Origin: Annona cherimola
Lineage: Eukaryota; Streptophyta; Magnoliopsida; Magnoliales; Annonaceae
DNA length: 64,000 nucleotides
Assembly (NCBI GenBank): GCA_030490835.1
Contig: CM059972.1
Coordinates: forward strand, 41,271,452-41,335,451
Reading direction: 5' to 3'
The notes under the pieces are model-generated. The model did no database searches. It was not told the DNA's origin and saw only the letters and a list, made by a program, of their open reading frames with translations. Of the stretch, positions 44,174 to 57,300 are shown in pieces. The position numbers were made by a program, and so were the translations under genes. Numbering within the stretch: the stretch's first letter is position 1; every line of letters begins with the position of its first letter.

Positions 44174-46202
44174 CAATCCATTAACCATCTCGACTTCCAG
44201 AAAAAATAAGGATTAGTTGCATATGTAATGTTCTTCATACTTTATTTAACCACATGTAGGTTTAGCCCACTCAACTTTCAAATCTAGCACACCCTTGTTA
44301 CCCCCCATAACGTTTTCTTTGATACCATAATTACCACAACCCAATGTTAGGGTTATTGACACCCTATTTGTGTGATGAATCTACATGTTTTAATGAATTT
44401 AATAATTAATATTTTATTTAATAATATCTAGAATTGTAATCACAAATATCCACTATGCTAATAGAAGAATTCTCATTAACTTTATTACAACCCAAAAATA
44501 AAATAAAGAAAACAAAATTAAGTTGTTTTTGCTTCATAAATTCAACCGATCATCCTGCTCCATTGACATTATGGTCCCACTTTTCCTGAAATTTAAACGA
44601 CTCTGAAATGAGTTAAATAACTCAGTAAGCAAAGAAATAAACCATGTATGTGATAATGTGTACTATCATAAAAATACCATAGGAATTGCACCAACTACTA
44701 ACCCAATGTGTGAGGTTCTCCACATTGCCCAAAATAAAGCAAACCCACAGCCTTTTACGGTACAACATACAATCCATAAATGGATAAACCATGACCCATC
44801 AAGGTAATAAAAGTTATCTATGATAAGACATTCCAAAATAACCTTCTATATCAGTATATCCTTAAGGATCTACTTAGGAATTAAATAAGAATCAATACAC
44901 ATCCTTGAGGGTCTCATATGTGCAAATCCGTTCCACATGAAAAATGACCATGATATGTTACACACACAATCCACACTCAAACACCATAACAACTATATCA
45001 ACCCAATTAACTATCTTACAAATCAAATAATTTGGCATCCCATTTAATTAGGTTGAACTAATGTTACTGAATTTATTTGAATAAATTCAAGAAATATACT
45101 TCCATCATAACTATCAGGTATCCAAAATATTAAAATGAGCAAGCCACAAATATTCTACATTGCATATCCTATTATACCAATTCGTTTTCCAAATAACTCC
45201 TGATATTAATCAATATTAGCTTTATTTTAATGTGCAAATTTTATATCAAATCTCACTCCTCTTGCTCAAATAATCTCATTAAAAAAATAAAATACTAAAA
45301 TTTAATTACAAACCCTTGAATCCATCCTTCATTGATAAATTATAAATTAATTTATCCTCCATCATACACCATGCCTTGTTTGGTAGACCAAAAATAAAAT
45401 GTCCTACATGATTTATAATTGTAAGCACAAAGACATGAAAAGTAAAAAGTTCTATATTAAAGCTTTCAAGCTAACAAACACATTTTGTATTTTTTTCAAT
45501 TCGGCCGCTTTCAACGGAAACAGCCTTTTGCTGCGTCTAGCCGCAGTCGATCAACCCTCATATCCATCAAAACAAACTCCGAGGCAAATTCGCACACTTG
45601 TCTTCGGGTATCTCTCGTAATGTGAATATGGAGAGTTGAGCAACGATCACAACAACGATAATAATGATTGTGCTAAAACCTACTGGACATTCATCTTGGT
45701 GGTGATGATGGTACAGCATGCTAAGATAACAATGGAACATACTGACTCGAATACATTTATGTTTTCCAATTTATTTGCTTGTGATCTTCTCAAAATGTGA
45801 ATATGGAGAGTTGAGCAACGATCACAACAACAACGATAATAATGGTTGTGCTAAAACCGACTGGACATTCATTTTGGTGGTGATGATGGTACAGCATGCT
45901 AAGATAACAACGGAACATACTGACTCGAATACACTTATGTTTTCCAATTTATTTGCTTGTGATCTTCTCAAAATATGACGTTCAAAATTTATACGGCTCT
46001 ATTTCTCTTATTTTTAGATTTTTTTTACGTTTTAATTTTTTTTTTTTTCATTTTAAGTTTGAAGTCGATACAAGATACTTCAATGCATAATTGCATACAA
46101 CCGTATTAACCATTCAGCTAGTAGTTAGAAAAAATAAAAAGATACACTAATATTTGCATATGCAAAAATATATAATAACATATTCTGAATTTTCTTTTGG
46201 AC
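44174..46202. other. AT-rich DNA without an assignable gene
   Basis: Short frames exist (for example 45399-45620) but show no recognisable domain or conserved neighbour. The only structure seen is the duplication at 45621-45977. Confidence 0.5.
45621..45977. repeat. Tandem duplication, about 174 bp
   Basis: TGTGAATATGGAGAGTTGAG begins at 45621 and again at 45795. The copies differ by a few substitutions and small gaps, and both end GATCTTCTCAAAAT. Confidence 0.85.
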
Positions 46203-46385
46203 CTAATACGTGTTTGGTAAGGTGAGGGTGGAAAAGAGAGGAAAGTGAAAGGGGGAAAATTTTTGAAAATTACAAGAGAATAATTGAAATGTTGAGGTAA
46301 AAATGGAAAAAGTAAAATAATTGAAGTAATTAAAATGATTGGAATGCAAACATATTTTTCCCCTCATGCTACCAAACGCACCCTT
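46203..46385. mobile_element. MITE-like element downstream of the APO4-like gene
   Basis: About 180 bp with imperfect terminal inverted repeats (ACGTGTTTGGTAAGGTGAGGG on the left; GTGCGTTTGGTAGCATGAGGG as the reverse complement of the right end). No coding sequence is present. The target duplication is not clear, so the superfamily is not assigned. Confidence 0.55.
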
Positions 46386-46610
46386 GAAAACTACACAACA
46401 AAGAAAGATGCAGTCCAATACCCGCAGTATACACCATATCGTATCGAATTTTGAGCGGTTGGACACCCCCTGAATACCGATATTGTGAACCAAGAAGGCA
46501 ACACAATGAGGACCTTGAAGGTCTGGCCTCACCAGCACTGCATCCGCAGAGCGGCGAATGACAATGCGAGCGGCATTTTCAATGCCTTTTCACTCGTTGC
46601 CACAATTTCT

Positions 46611-48448
46611 TCAGTGTGGCTGCAAGCCATTCACTTTCATCATGCAAAAATAGCAACTCGGCACACTGGCACCTGCCTGAGCACAAAGCTCTACCACCGC
46701 AGGCGCATGGCCGTAAAAGCCTCTCCCGCTGTCTAATAGCACTAGAGGATCTTGAGGCCGCCGATGCCACACAACTTTTGGAGGGACAAGATCATCAACC
46801 TCTGCCCTCTTCCAGAAATGAGTCCCTCGCCAGCCCTCAAACTTGAACACCCCACAGAGACGAGCCCCATGTCCAGATGGTCCAATATGAACTTCTGAAC
46901 AGTATTTACAAATCTTTGCGGGATAGACCAGCAGAAGCTTCTTTACTCCTAACCTCAATTTCTCCCATGCTTCTAGTGTTGTTTGTGCAATCGATTTCAA
47001 CTCTTCGGGAGTCATTCCAACTTCACCTTGGCCTGGGCTCTGACTGTGGGAATTGTTGGAACCATAGAGAATCTCTTTTGGGACAATGGCTCCCGCTTGG
47101 CAGCATAGCTCAAGAACTGCCGGAACACGATCAAAGTCAAAACGTTGGTCATGTTTAATTACATTTTGGAACATTTGCTGAAGGTGAAAAACTTCAACTG
47201 GGACAAGGATGTCATTAAGTTTGCCAACAGTCCACCTATGGGTCTGGTCTTTGGTTCTGCGCTGGTAGCCATGGCAAGTCCTAATAAGATGACCTGTGTC
47301 CCCAATGTATACTTCGGGGCAGAACCTGCAAGGCACGGTTCAAATAAAATAAGTAATGGAAAAGAATCCAGTTTATGCTAAGAACTTGCACAATCAGAAA
47401 CCTACTTTTTTTTTTTTTTGTAGGAAAAATCAGTTTGAATCTATGCGTAAAGGGTGTCCAAAACATCATTTGTTATTTTTCAGTGAAACAGTGAGTAAAC
47501 TGACTTTTACAAAATGAAACATGTTGAACACAATGTACTGTCCAAGAAGGTACTAGTCCAAAACTGATGGCACCATAAACATGGAAATATTTTTAAATAC
47601 TCATACACACCTAAGTTACATATAGACACTTCATCAAGAAAAAAAAAAAAAAAAAAAGTTCCATAGAAACACAGCTTCAAGGTTTAATTTAATAAAAAGG
47701 GATCTACATTTTTTAAAGAACATGTTTCCTTTTCATGAATGATAGTTCCTTTTATAAGTTGTACATGGGTAAGTAAATGGAACTGAATCATCCTATCAGT
47801 GGATAGAAATCAATCCCAATGAACAAAGATTTCAGCATCAACAATGGGTCCCAAGCACAAGCCAGCAATTTAGGAGCATGTTCAGCGTTGTCATAAAAGG
47901 TAATAGCTTCATATCCTCATTGTCAAATCTCCAACCTTCTTAGATCTAGAAACAAATAACATTTAGGACAATTATGCTATACTCCTCCTAAGGAACTGGT
48001 AGGCACCTAGAAGCTTCTCTTGATACGAAAAATTATTATATTTCCATCTCAAATAGCTCGGATTCACGTCATGCAAAACAGGCAACTACACAGAATAGAA
48101 CGCAAGAAATGTTTCTCAATTTGTCCTTGAATTTGAAGCTTATGAAACCAAACACTTTAAAAAGAAATGTTATAGAAAGCTATTTTCAACTTACTTGCAT
48201 GCTTGGATTGGAATGGTCCTAAGAAGAGCTGAGACTCCTCCTCTCAAAACTTCTCTAGCCCTAAGAACATCATATGCAACTGGAACCATATCCTTTATAG
48301 GGTAGTCTTTGGCCCTGTTTCTAATTCTTTCATGGATCACTGGCCGAAGCTTTTTCCAATCGATTGTTGAACTATACCATCTCAAATGTGCAAGAAGACT
48401 ATGAACATTTTGCCACTGTTGGGGGTGAATTTTTTGCCTCAAAGCCAT
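46611..48448 (-). CDS. APO4: APO-family protein (APO4-like, probably mitochondrial), two coding exons
   Basis: Coding exons are 48195-48448 and 46611-47325. The donor is CAA/GTAAGT (48194) and the acceptor TTGCAG (47326), with the split codon restoring Lys85. The 969-nt total encodes 322 residues, close to the plant APO4 length. The family has two zinc-binding RNA-binding repeats, visible here as C84-x2-C87...H97...C102 and C224-x2-C227...H237...C242, with WRGTH and VVWHRRPQDP motifs after the second. APO proteins act in organelle RNA metabolism; APO1 is needed for photosystem I. The Arg-rich N-terminus fits an organelle transit sequence. An acceptor-like TTTTGTGCAG just before the ATG (AG at 48454-48455) suggests an intron in the 5' untranslated region. 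This is the only apparently functional host gene in the window. Confidence 0.9.
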
Positions 48449-48459
48449 GAAATCTGCAC

Positions 48460-48806
48460 AAAAATAAATTTTCAATTCAAACTCCAAGCAATGTCATGCA
48501 AAATCTATAAAATAGATACTGATTTAAACAACAAATTCGGCCTACTTGTCTCTGGTAATCAACTCCAGCAGGCAATTAGGCATATACAGTAGGGAAGATG
48601 CTAAGTGTTTCCTGGGCGAGCAAACCAGACATTGATAGTACTCTACCAATACCCCATCCTTGCTGTTATCTCTTTTACTCTTTGAACTGTAAAATTTCCT
48701 TTACTGTTCCATGGAGTTTTCATTTAAATATGATTGAAGATGGAAGTCGACTTCAAAATTTAAAGAAATCTTGAGTTGATGATGAGAACCATCTGGGTAG
48801 GGGCAA
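48460..48806. other. Upstream region of the APO4-like gene
   Basis: It should hold the promoter, the first non-coding exon and part of the 5' intron, but I could not place them. A single isolated GTCGAC at about 48747 is not part of an array. Confidence 0.4.
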
Positions 48807-49275
48807 TGTTGGGTCAGGATTGGATGGCCAAATACAGGGAGGATCAGCTAAAACAGATGGAGTGGATGAAGTGATGGTGGTTGACTCATCTGCTGCCATT
48901 GAGAGTAAGTGCCATAAGTGTGGGCTCCCAGGTCAACCCCAGGTTGGAGTAAGGAGGTTTTGACTGTGGTGATGATGTGGCACGCAGGTGGGATGGGATG
49001 GGATGAGATGAGCACGTGCAGTGGCGTGGTAACACCAGCCAATAAGAATTGACAGGTGGATGACCAGCTGGCAACAGTAGTCGAACTTGATCGGTAGCTG
49101 GGCCTATAAATAGTGGAACCGAATTATAAAGTGGGTGTGGTTGAAGTAGCATTTGAATTTCTGTCACTTTTCTTTCCTTCTCTGTAAGAATTCAGTCCAA
49201 TTGGACAACTTGCAATACAATTGCAGTTGAATTTTCATAAATTCTAGTTGAAATCTATCATTGGTTACAGTACAA
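48807..49275 (+). repeat. 5' LTR of the chromovirus-like element (approximate)
   Basis: It contains TATAAATA at 49105-49112. A degenerate primer site similar to GGTTATCAAAGCTGG follows at about 49277-49291. Confidence 0.6.
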
Positions 49276-49329
49276 AGGTTATCAAAGCTGGAAACTTGGA
49301 GTATGACACCAAGAGAAAATGGAAATGAG

Positions 49330-52300
49330 AGCTGATGTAATGGAAGGCAAGATTGATTCCTTGGAGTTGCACTCAAAGGAGATGCATTTTTCCATGGAAC
49401 ATAAATAAAAGAGATGTAAATGGTTCTAGAGCGTTGGTCAAAGGAATCACTGAGAGATTCGAAGCCACGTGGATGGAATCAAAGCAGTAAGTTTGAATCC
49501 ATGGAAAAAGTGACGGGATGATCAGGCAACTGAAGGTGGATTTAACTCAACAGGTTGTGCCTCTATCTGTAATGGATTTGGCAGGCGGATCTTCAAATCA
49601 GACAAGTACAGACAGATCGGCAGATCAATTTCATCATTCTCCATCCTATGCCAGGATTGTCAAGAAGCAGAATCCTCCTTATACATTGCCGGAGAGTAAT
49701 GGAAGATAGAATTTGTATAGAATTCCTGAAGGTAATGCCTGTCAGTTAACCAAGTAGAAGGATCTCAGATGAGCACGGCGAATAAACAATATCTGAGCTC
49801 TCAATCAGGCATGTACAGGTGGAGTTTCCAAATTTTACATCAAGAGATCCAAGTGCATGGTTAATAAGAGCAAACAACTATTTTGATATCTTTGGAGTTG
49901 CTGAAGAGTTGAGAGTCGGATTGGCCATCCAGCATCTCAACAGAGATGCAATACATTGGAGTTAGTACGTAAGGAAAAGCCAACCTTATATGTCTTGGTT
50001 GGACCTCTGCCGAGCCTCAGGCGGAGGTTTGGGAGTTTAGCATTAAAAGATTGAATAGATTGTTAATGAGACTGACTCAGACAGAGAATTTGGAGGATTA
50101 TATTTTGGAATTTGAAAGGCTTCATAATAGGACTGCAGGTTGGACAGATGAACAGCTTAAAAACTGTATCATTGGTGGTTTAAGGGGAGATCTTCAAGCT
50201 CATTTAGAATACTGTGATTCTTCTTCATCAAAGGTAGCCATAGAGGAAGCTAGAAAGTTGGAAAACACGAAGGAACAGACCCGAATTTGGCAGTGCTTGG
50301 GTTCTGCGAATAGGAATCTGACATAAGTAGCTAAGGTGGGGGTGGGTGAGGCAGTTAATATGACTCCAATTAAAAGATTATCATGGGAGGGGAGGAAATG
50401 CGGGGGAGAGGAAAAAGGCTTATGCTTCAGTTGTGATAAAAAGTTTACAAGAGAACATGTTTGTCCTAATAAACAGTTGTATATGTTGAGATGTGAGGTT
50501 GAGACAGTCACAGAAATGGGTACAGGAGATGACCAGGGTGGTCAGAATGGGGCTCAGAGTGAGCTGTTTGCTATATCATTACATGTTTCAACTGGAATTC
50601 TTGCTTATAATTCCTTAAAAAGCTTTGGGGAAGATATTGTATAGAGAGGCTATGATATTGATTGACATTGGAAGTACTAATAATTTCATTCGTAAGGGTT
50701 TGGTGGAGGAATTGCAATTAAAGGAGGAAATACTCAGCAATTTTCTGTTACAACTACTGGGGGTGGGGACAGGCTGTGTGGTCAAGGAGTCTGTAAGATG
50801 GTGGAGATTAATTTGCAAGGATATATTCATATGGTGGACTTTTTATCCACTTCAATTGGGGGTTATGAATATGGTTTTAGGCATCCAGTGGTTGTATGGC
50901 CTCGCTGACGTTTTATGTAAATGGAACATGCTGGTAATGACTTTTGCAGCTGGGTATGAACAGTATGTTTTATATTCAAATGGGAAACTGTCCTGAAGCT
51001 GGTGGCAGACAGAGATGGGGCAAAAATAGGGCTTCAAACTAGCAGTTAGTATTACACTGCAATGAGGAAGGATTGCACTTTAAGTGTGGACGTGCAGCAA
51101 TTATTGGACAGCTATGATAAGGTCTTTCAAGAACCAGTTGATTTGCCGCCAATCAAAGGGTTGGAGCACAGAATTGAATTAATACAAGGGCCACTTCCTC
51201 AGCAGTAAGACCATATCGGTCTCCACATGCTCAGAAGAATGAAATAGGAAAACAGGTGACAGACTTGTTGAAAAGGGCTTAACAAGAGAAAGTGGCAGTC
51301 CTTTCTCAGCCCCAGTTTTACTGGTTCAAAAGAAAAATGGAAACTGGAGGATGTGTCTGTATCACTAGATGTTGAATTCAATCACAGTGAAGGACAAGTT
51401 CCTATTCCTGTGGTCATTGAACTTTTGGATGAGATGTGTGGAGCTCAAATATATTTTTTTTAATTGGATTTAAGGTCTGGATATCATCAAATTCTGTTAC
51501 ATGATCCTGATATTCACGAAACTGTTTTTATGAAACAACATGAGCAGTATGAATTCATGGTGATGCCTTTCAGGTTATCAAATACTCCTGCCACTTTCCA
51601 AGCATTGATGAACGAGGCATTTCATCAATATTTGAGGCTTTTCCTTTGACAAAGTTGTTGAAAAAGGATGCATCTGAATGGAATTCAGCAGCTGAATATT
51701 CCTTCCATCAGCTGAAACAGGCTTTGATGAATCCACCTGTACTTGAACTGCCAGATTAGCATAAGACTTTCATATTGGAATGTGATGCCTCTGGAATTGG
51801 AGTGGGAGCCATACTTTTACAAGAAGAGAAGCCAGTAGCTGATTTTAGCAAGGCATTATACACGATTAAGCATGGCAAATCTGCTTCTGAGAAGGAACTG
51901 GCGGCAGTTGTGCTGGCAGTTAAGAAACAGTGTCCCTATCTAATTGGTCGTCCATCTAGGGTGCGGACTGAGCATAACAGTCTAAAGTTCTTGCTCAATC
52001 AGTGTGTTCTTGCTCCCTTGCTGCAATGATGGATGGCCAAGCTCTTGGGTTACGATTTTGTGGTGGAGCATAAGAAGAGGCCAGCCAATGCAGTAGCTGA
52101 TGCCCTTTCAAGATGGAGCATTTGTGTGCATTCAGAGTGTTTCGGGTGGAATCTGTTTTTTTACAGAAGATCAGGGACTATTGTGCAGCTGATAAGGAGT
52201 TGCAGCAGCTTCGTGAGGAAGTGGAAGTTGAGCCTAGTGCTTTTCCCTCTCACAGTGTGAAAGGAGGCTTGGGTTATAAGAATGGGCAATTGTATTTGCT

Positions 52301-53462
52301 GGCTGCTTGTCCTTTGATATCCCAGCTGTTGTACCATTTTCATGATCCCCTTCTTGTGGGGGGTGGGTGAGGTGCATTCAGGAGTTTTAATAACCTATCG
52401 ATAGTTGCATGAGCAGTTTGATTGGAGGGGGATGAAATTAATGGTGAAGCAGTATGTGAGCTTGTGATGTTTGCAATAGAGCTAATATGAGGCTCGAAAG
52501 CTTGCTGGATTGTTGAATCCTCTTTCTATACCAGCTTAAATGTGGGAGGATATATCCATGGATCCCATTACAGGATTGCCACATTCAAAAGGGAATTCTG
52601 TGGTAATGGTGATAGTAGATCGATTATCCAACTTTGCTAATTTCTGTGCCTTATCGCATCCTTTCACTGCTTTGTTAGTGGCCAGGTTATTCATTCAGAT
52701 GTTGAATTTCATGGGATGCCTAAGAGGCTAAGACTGTGTTGTCTAGGTCTTTTGAGTTCTTTCTAGAAATCACTGTTTACAGAACAGAAGACTGCATTGT
52801 TATACAGCAGTGCTTACCATCCGGTATAATACTACTTGTCATAGCAGTATTCGGACCACTCCTGGTCCATGGGAGGTTGCCTCCTCCTCTGGTTCCTCAT
52901 GTTTTTTGTTTGGGGGTGGGTTGTTCCAGTAAACTTGTTGGGGTGGATGTTCATCTTAAGGAGGGGGATCAGATTTTATAGATTTCAAAAGAGTCCTTGA
53001 GGATTTCACAGGACTGAACGAGGAATTATGCTCACAGCTACCATAAAGCAGAGGAGTATAATGTGGGTGATTTAGTGCATCTTAAACTGCAGCCTTATCA
53101 GCAACAAACTGCCAGGTTATCTGGGTTTCACAAGCTAGCTACAAGATTTTATGTTCCATTTCCTGTTATAGAACAAATTGGGCCTGTTGCTTACAAGTTG
53201 CAGTGACTACATGGAGGAGCCAGAATCAATATTGTTGTCCATGTTTCTGTATTGAAGAAAGGTGCTGCTAACACTGTTGTCGCTATTGAGTTTCCTCTTG
53301 AGGATGAGGCTGGTGTATTCACTTGATTCCTGCTGCCATTGTTGAGCATCATCAAGTTTTTAAGAGAGGGCGTGCTTATCAGGAGTTTAGGGTGCGTTGG
53401 CAAGGATTACCTTTCACAGATGACTCTTGGCAAGAAGAGGCTTGGTTCCATTCCCTGATTTA
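49330..53462 (+). pseudogene. Gag-pol remnant of the chromovirus-like element
   Basis: Pieces in order: gag (about 49860-50326; LEDYILEFERLHNRT), CCHC knuckle (CFSCDKKFTREHVC near 50430), protease (LIDIGSTNNFI near 50650), and reverse transcriptase (about 51280-51650; MDLRSGYHQI, PATFQALMNEAF). Near 51640 the reading jumps directly to the sequence before RNase H, so the block that should hold the catalytic F-D-D is deleted. RNase H follows (51775-52029; LECDASGIGVGAIL), then integrase (52540-52730; MDPITGLPHSKGNS, IVDRLSNFANF) and a chromodomain-like WQGLPFTDDSWQEE end near 53400-53450. Many stops and frameshifts make it inactive. Confidence 0.8.
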
Positions 53463-53465
53463 ATG

Positions 53466-53932
53466 TGTGTTCTTGGGTGGTTTTTCAGGCCCGGGGGAGA
53501 GGGGAGATAGATGGAATGGAAAAGTAATGGTGGTGGACTTGTCTGCTGCTGTTGAGAGTAAGGGCCCTGAGTATGGGCTTAGGCCCAGATCAACCATACA
53601 CTCCAGGCCCGTGGAGTAAGGAGGTTGGACTGTGATGATGATGTGGCATGCACATGGGATGAGGTGAGCATGTGACATGGTGACTCCCGCCAATAAGAAG
53701 TTGACAGGTGGATGGGCCGAGCTGGCAACAGTAGTTGGCTTGGTCAGCAGCTGGACCTACAAATGGGGAAATCAAAATGTAAAGTGGGTGCGGTTGAAGT
53801 TGCATTTGAATCTGTTTTTTCTCTTCTTTCCTTCCCTTTCTTCTTTTCTTGTCTGTAGGAATTCAGTCCGATTAGACAATTTACAATACAAATTCACTTG
53901 ATCTTGATAGATTCTACTTGGAATCTATGAAA
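53466..53932 (+). repeat. 3' LTR of the chromovirus-like element (approximate)
   Basis: It aligns by eye with 48807-49275, with several indels. The TATA position reads CTACAAAT, so the box is lost. Confidence 0.6.
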
Positions 53933-54188
53933 GGTAAAGAAAGCTTTAAAGAACCTTGAAGTAGTGGAAGGGAGAACGACAAACAAGAGAGTCCAGTGTT
54001 ACAAATGTTCGGTGACGTGCCTAAGATAGGAGCTTTCATTTTGACATGGATTGCTGGCAATCTTTTAGAATGCATGCACGTGGGTATAATGCTTCACCCA
54101 TTTTGGAAAGACATTGAATGTAGGAGCCAAGGATTTTCCAAGCATATGATCCTGCCCCCTGTCCGTCATTCACAACACTAAAGTGTGA

Positions 54189-54532
54189 TGTTAGGACCCA
54201 GTCCTAACAACTTGCCACTTTGGTTCATTACAATTACGTGTGAGGGAGTTAGGATGATGACGTGGAAGCACGTGGGCTGGAAGCTGTCCCACATGGTGAG
54301 AAAGCTGGCATAAAGGATGGTCAAAGATCTGATTCAGGTGGCCTATATAAAGGGAGGCTATTTTGAGTGTGTGTGAATGATTTTGTATCTGAGTTCTCTC
54401 TTTGTTTTTCTCATTTTCCTTCCCTGCTTTTTTCAATGAAAGCCGTCAATTCAATTTTCTATGAAATTCAATAAAGTTCAGTTCAATTTTTCATAGATTT
54501 AGTCTCGAATCTAACTTAGTCTCGAATCTAAC
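54189..54532 (+). repeat. LTR of a second, related Gypsy fragment
   Basis: It starts TGTTAGGACCCAGTCCTAAC, a short palindrome. It contains CCTATATAAAG (about 54341) and ends in a duplicated TAGTCTCGAATCTAACTT. It is followed by TGGCATCAGAGAGG (54533 on), a primer site of the tRNA-Met type. The end is similar in design to the LTR at 48807-49275. Confidence 0.65.
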
Positions 54533-55270
54533 TTGGCATCAGAGAGGCTAGCAATTGAATCAACAAGCCTCAGGATCACGACACTGAGGCAGTGAACATC
54601 TTGTGAAATTGAAGTAGACATTTGAAGAAGAGTAGAGAATTCTGCTGCTATGCAAGCGAAGTTAAAAGCAGTAGAATAGAAGGTTGATGCGCTAGAACGG
54701 CTGTTTAGGTAGATATTTCTGTTTTCAAAAATGCTTACAACCAAGTCAAAATTAGAAGCGCAATCTCTTGAATTGGAGGTGAAATTCCAGGATGGATGAT
54801 AGATTTGAGCTGTTAGAGAGAGCTATACTCAGTTTGCAAATGAGTGAGGAGCAAAATCAATCTCAGGGATCGATGGAAGCTGAAGGTCGGCAGTTGCAAC
54901 AGGGATCAGAGATTGAGATGCTTGGAGCTTTCAGGTAGCAGAGGTGTATCCTGATTAATCAGATGAGAACCATAGGGGGTAGCATCCAGTCACACATGTC
55001 CACCAGGGCTTGAAGGTGCGGATTGGCAGTGGCCATCATCATCTCACTCTGCCCTGGAGTCAACAGTCAAGGGTGAGATATCTGGGCAACAAGCGTGATT
55101 GAATTACAGACCAACAAGGTCTTGGATGGTGAACATGGGCAGAGTGACCATGGGCAGAGATAGAGGAAACTCGTGCAATGGTGGACCAGCAAGGCAGATG
55201 CACATTGGTGATTGGACTTTTTCCACAGCCGGAATATTCATCTTTGGGATTTCCATATCATGACTGATCT
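54533..55270 (+). pseudogene. 5' internal remnant of the second Gypsy fragment
   Basis: After the primer site comes a leader and a gag-like frame near 54795-55000 (FELLERAILSLQMSEEQNQ) with stops. No protease or later domain is present, so the element is truncated. The right end is not defined. Confidence 0.5.
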
Positions 55271-55432
55271 CAATCTTGGGTTTCTTGGATGCATTTGTCC
55301 TCATCAATGTTAGCCCCTTTCATCCATCCTTCTACCCTGATCTACCCTCATAATAATGTATCCATGTTAAAAAATGCTTTGCTCTCTTCTTCTATCACCT
55401 ACCTCAATGACAAGAGAAGAGGCCCTCTGCAT

Positions 55433-55461
55433 CATTCATTCATTTATTCATTCATTCATTC
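55433..55461. repeat. CATT/TTCA microsatellite
   Basis: A run of about seven CATT-type tetramers with one imperfection. Confidence 0.8.
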
Positions 55462-56682
55462 AAGGACAAGAGGACAAGAGGAACTTAGAACTATATTCTT
55501 TGTTTGTTTCTTCACCTCTTATTAATTGTATAACCGGAATTCTTTAAGATGGACAACAGACTATTTCTAGGATGTTATCTGCAGAATGATGAATATTTAA
55601 AAAAACAAGAGCCCAAGCATTATGCTCCACCATATTCGAAGCATAAAATCTAAGACAAGGCACATTGAGTAAGACTGTGACTTTGATTCAAGTAAGACTG
55701 TGCCTTTGATGATGGATCAAAGAACCAGTATTTAAATAAACATTGCGGAAGTAAAAGAGTTGGCCATTCATGAGTTGATTGAGCCAAAATCATCATTCCT
55801 AAATCAGCCTAAAGAGACATTTTTCTTTGGTGGCCTTCTCTTCACTCATTGAATGCTAAATAATGATTATAATTCTGTCTATGTATAACATAACAGGAAC
55901 AAATAACACAAATGTAAGCAAGATGATCTATGAACTTTGTCCAGAAAACAATGTAGAGATAAGAAGAGAGAGCTTAATAAAAAGTTTTATCTGAACAAAC
56001 AGATAAGAAGAGAGCTTGATAAAAAGTTTTATCTGAACAAATCCGGATTGTCCTGTTTGCTTTTATTGGAGGTTCATTAAATTGAAAATGATTTACTGCT
56101 ACGACCTTGTTTGGCTAGAGCAATGTCAGAGCTATTTTTAGCATAAGACATTTAACTGGATGTATATAAAGGTGACAAAGCAATATAAGAAATAGAGTAG
56201 ATAAAGGTGACATTAAACGTTTGCTTTTAAATGTCCTAAACATGATTGGGAAAGAATTAGGATTGTTATTGTTAGTTATGGGTATTTAAAATTTTAAATG
56301 CGACATCAGGAAATGGAGAGAAAAGGAGGCCTTTGCTGTCCTTTACCCTAAAGGCCTTAAAGGGTCTTTTGTCACTCCTCTACATCAAAATAAATAAATA
56401 AAGTAAAAGAATTGTAATCTGATTGTGACAAAGGCAGCATTATGGAAGAGATTCTCTCTTCTATCTCACTGATGAAGTGATGGGGCTTGACTCATGTACA
56501 AAGGTAATTGTACAGGTGGAGATTGGGTACTTGATCCATAATGTCCTTTTTTTTTTTTCTTTCCTTTATACCTAAACCCTCAATTTTAAATAACGCAAGG
56601 TAAGCTACATTTCATAATTAGTGTAATCCATTCAAATAAAATTAATTCAACTGGTCCAAATTACTTTGTTGCACAATTGACC

Positions 56683-57300
56683 ATCAATTTACAACTTGTA
56701 AGAGATGATGATGGAAAGAAATCTCTCATTTCCTAAAAAACACTTTCTTATTCCAAAAAAATAGCAACATGTTTTTCTCGTTTCTTATACTACTTTTCAT
56801 AATCCCAACACAACGATACTTTTTTCATCCCGCATCTCCATCCCATCCAAGTCGTGAACAAGCCTAATTTAACTTCATGAATATATCTTGATAATGTATA
56901 GCAAAATATTAATTTTCTAGTTCTATAAAAATGGAAAACACTCAAATGTCAATATTAATTTATATTATATTTCTTCTATAGAATGGTCTATCTATTTACA
57001 ACTTGGATGAGATGAGGATGGAATGAAATCTCTCATTTCCTAAAAAACATTTTTCTTATTCTAAAAAAAAAAAAAAAAAGAATCCTACTTTTCCTATTTC
57101 TTATACAACTTTTCTCATTCCTAACAGATAACGATACTTTTTTCATCCCACATTCCCATCCCATCCCATCCAAGTCGTGAACAAGCCTAATTTAACTTCA
57201 TGAATATATCTCGACAATGTATAGAAAATATTAATTTTCTAGTTTTATAAAAATGGGAAACACTCAATGCCAATGATTAGTTATATTTCTTCTATAGAAC
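56683..57300. repeat. Tandem duplication, about 307 bp
   Basis: Two diverged copies (about 56683-56985 and 56990-57300) share TTTACAACTTG, AATCTCTCATTTCCTAAAAA, CATCCCATCCAAGTCGTG and end ATTTCTTCTATAGAA. The end motif ATTTCTTCTATAGA appears a third time at 61914, directly after the LINE. Confidence 0.75.

Larger units (their letters stand above)
48807..53932 (+). mobile_element. Decayed chromovirus-like Ty3/Gypsy element
   Basis: Two related LTR-like flanks (about 48807-49275 and 53466-53932) share GGTGG(T/A)TGGAC-type blocks, CCAATAAGAA, GGCAACAGTAGT and GAATTCAGTCC in the same order. Between them lie plus-strand remnants of gag, a zinc knuckle, protease, reverse transcriptase, RNase H, integrase and a C-terminal chromodomain-like stretch. 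The size of about 5.1 kb and the domain order suggest a Reina-like chromovirus. No exact target duplication could be found. Confidence 0.75.

Noticed and set aside
45399..45620. Possible small gene of 73 residues
   Set aside because: No recognisable domain, no splice or promoter support, and it lies next to simple duplications.
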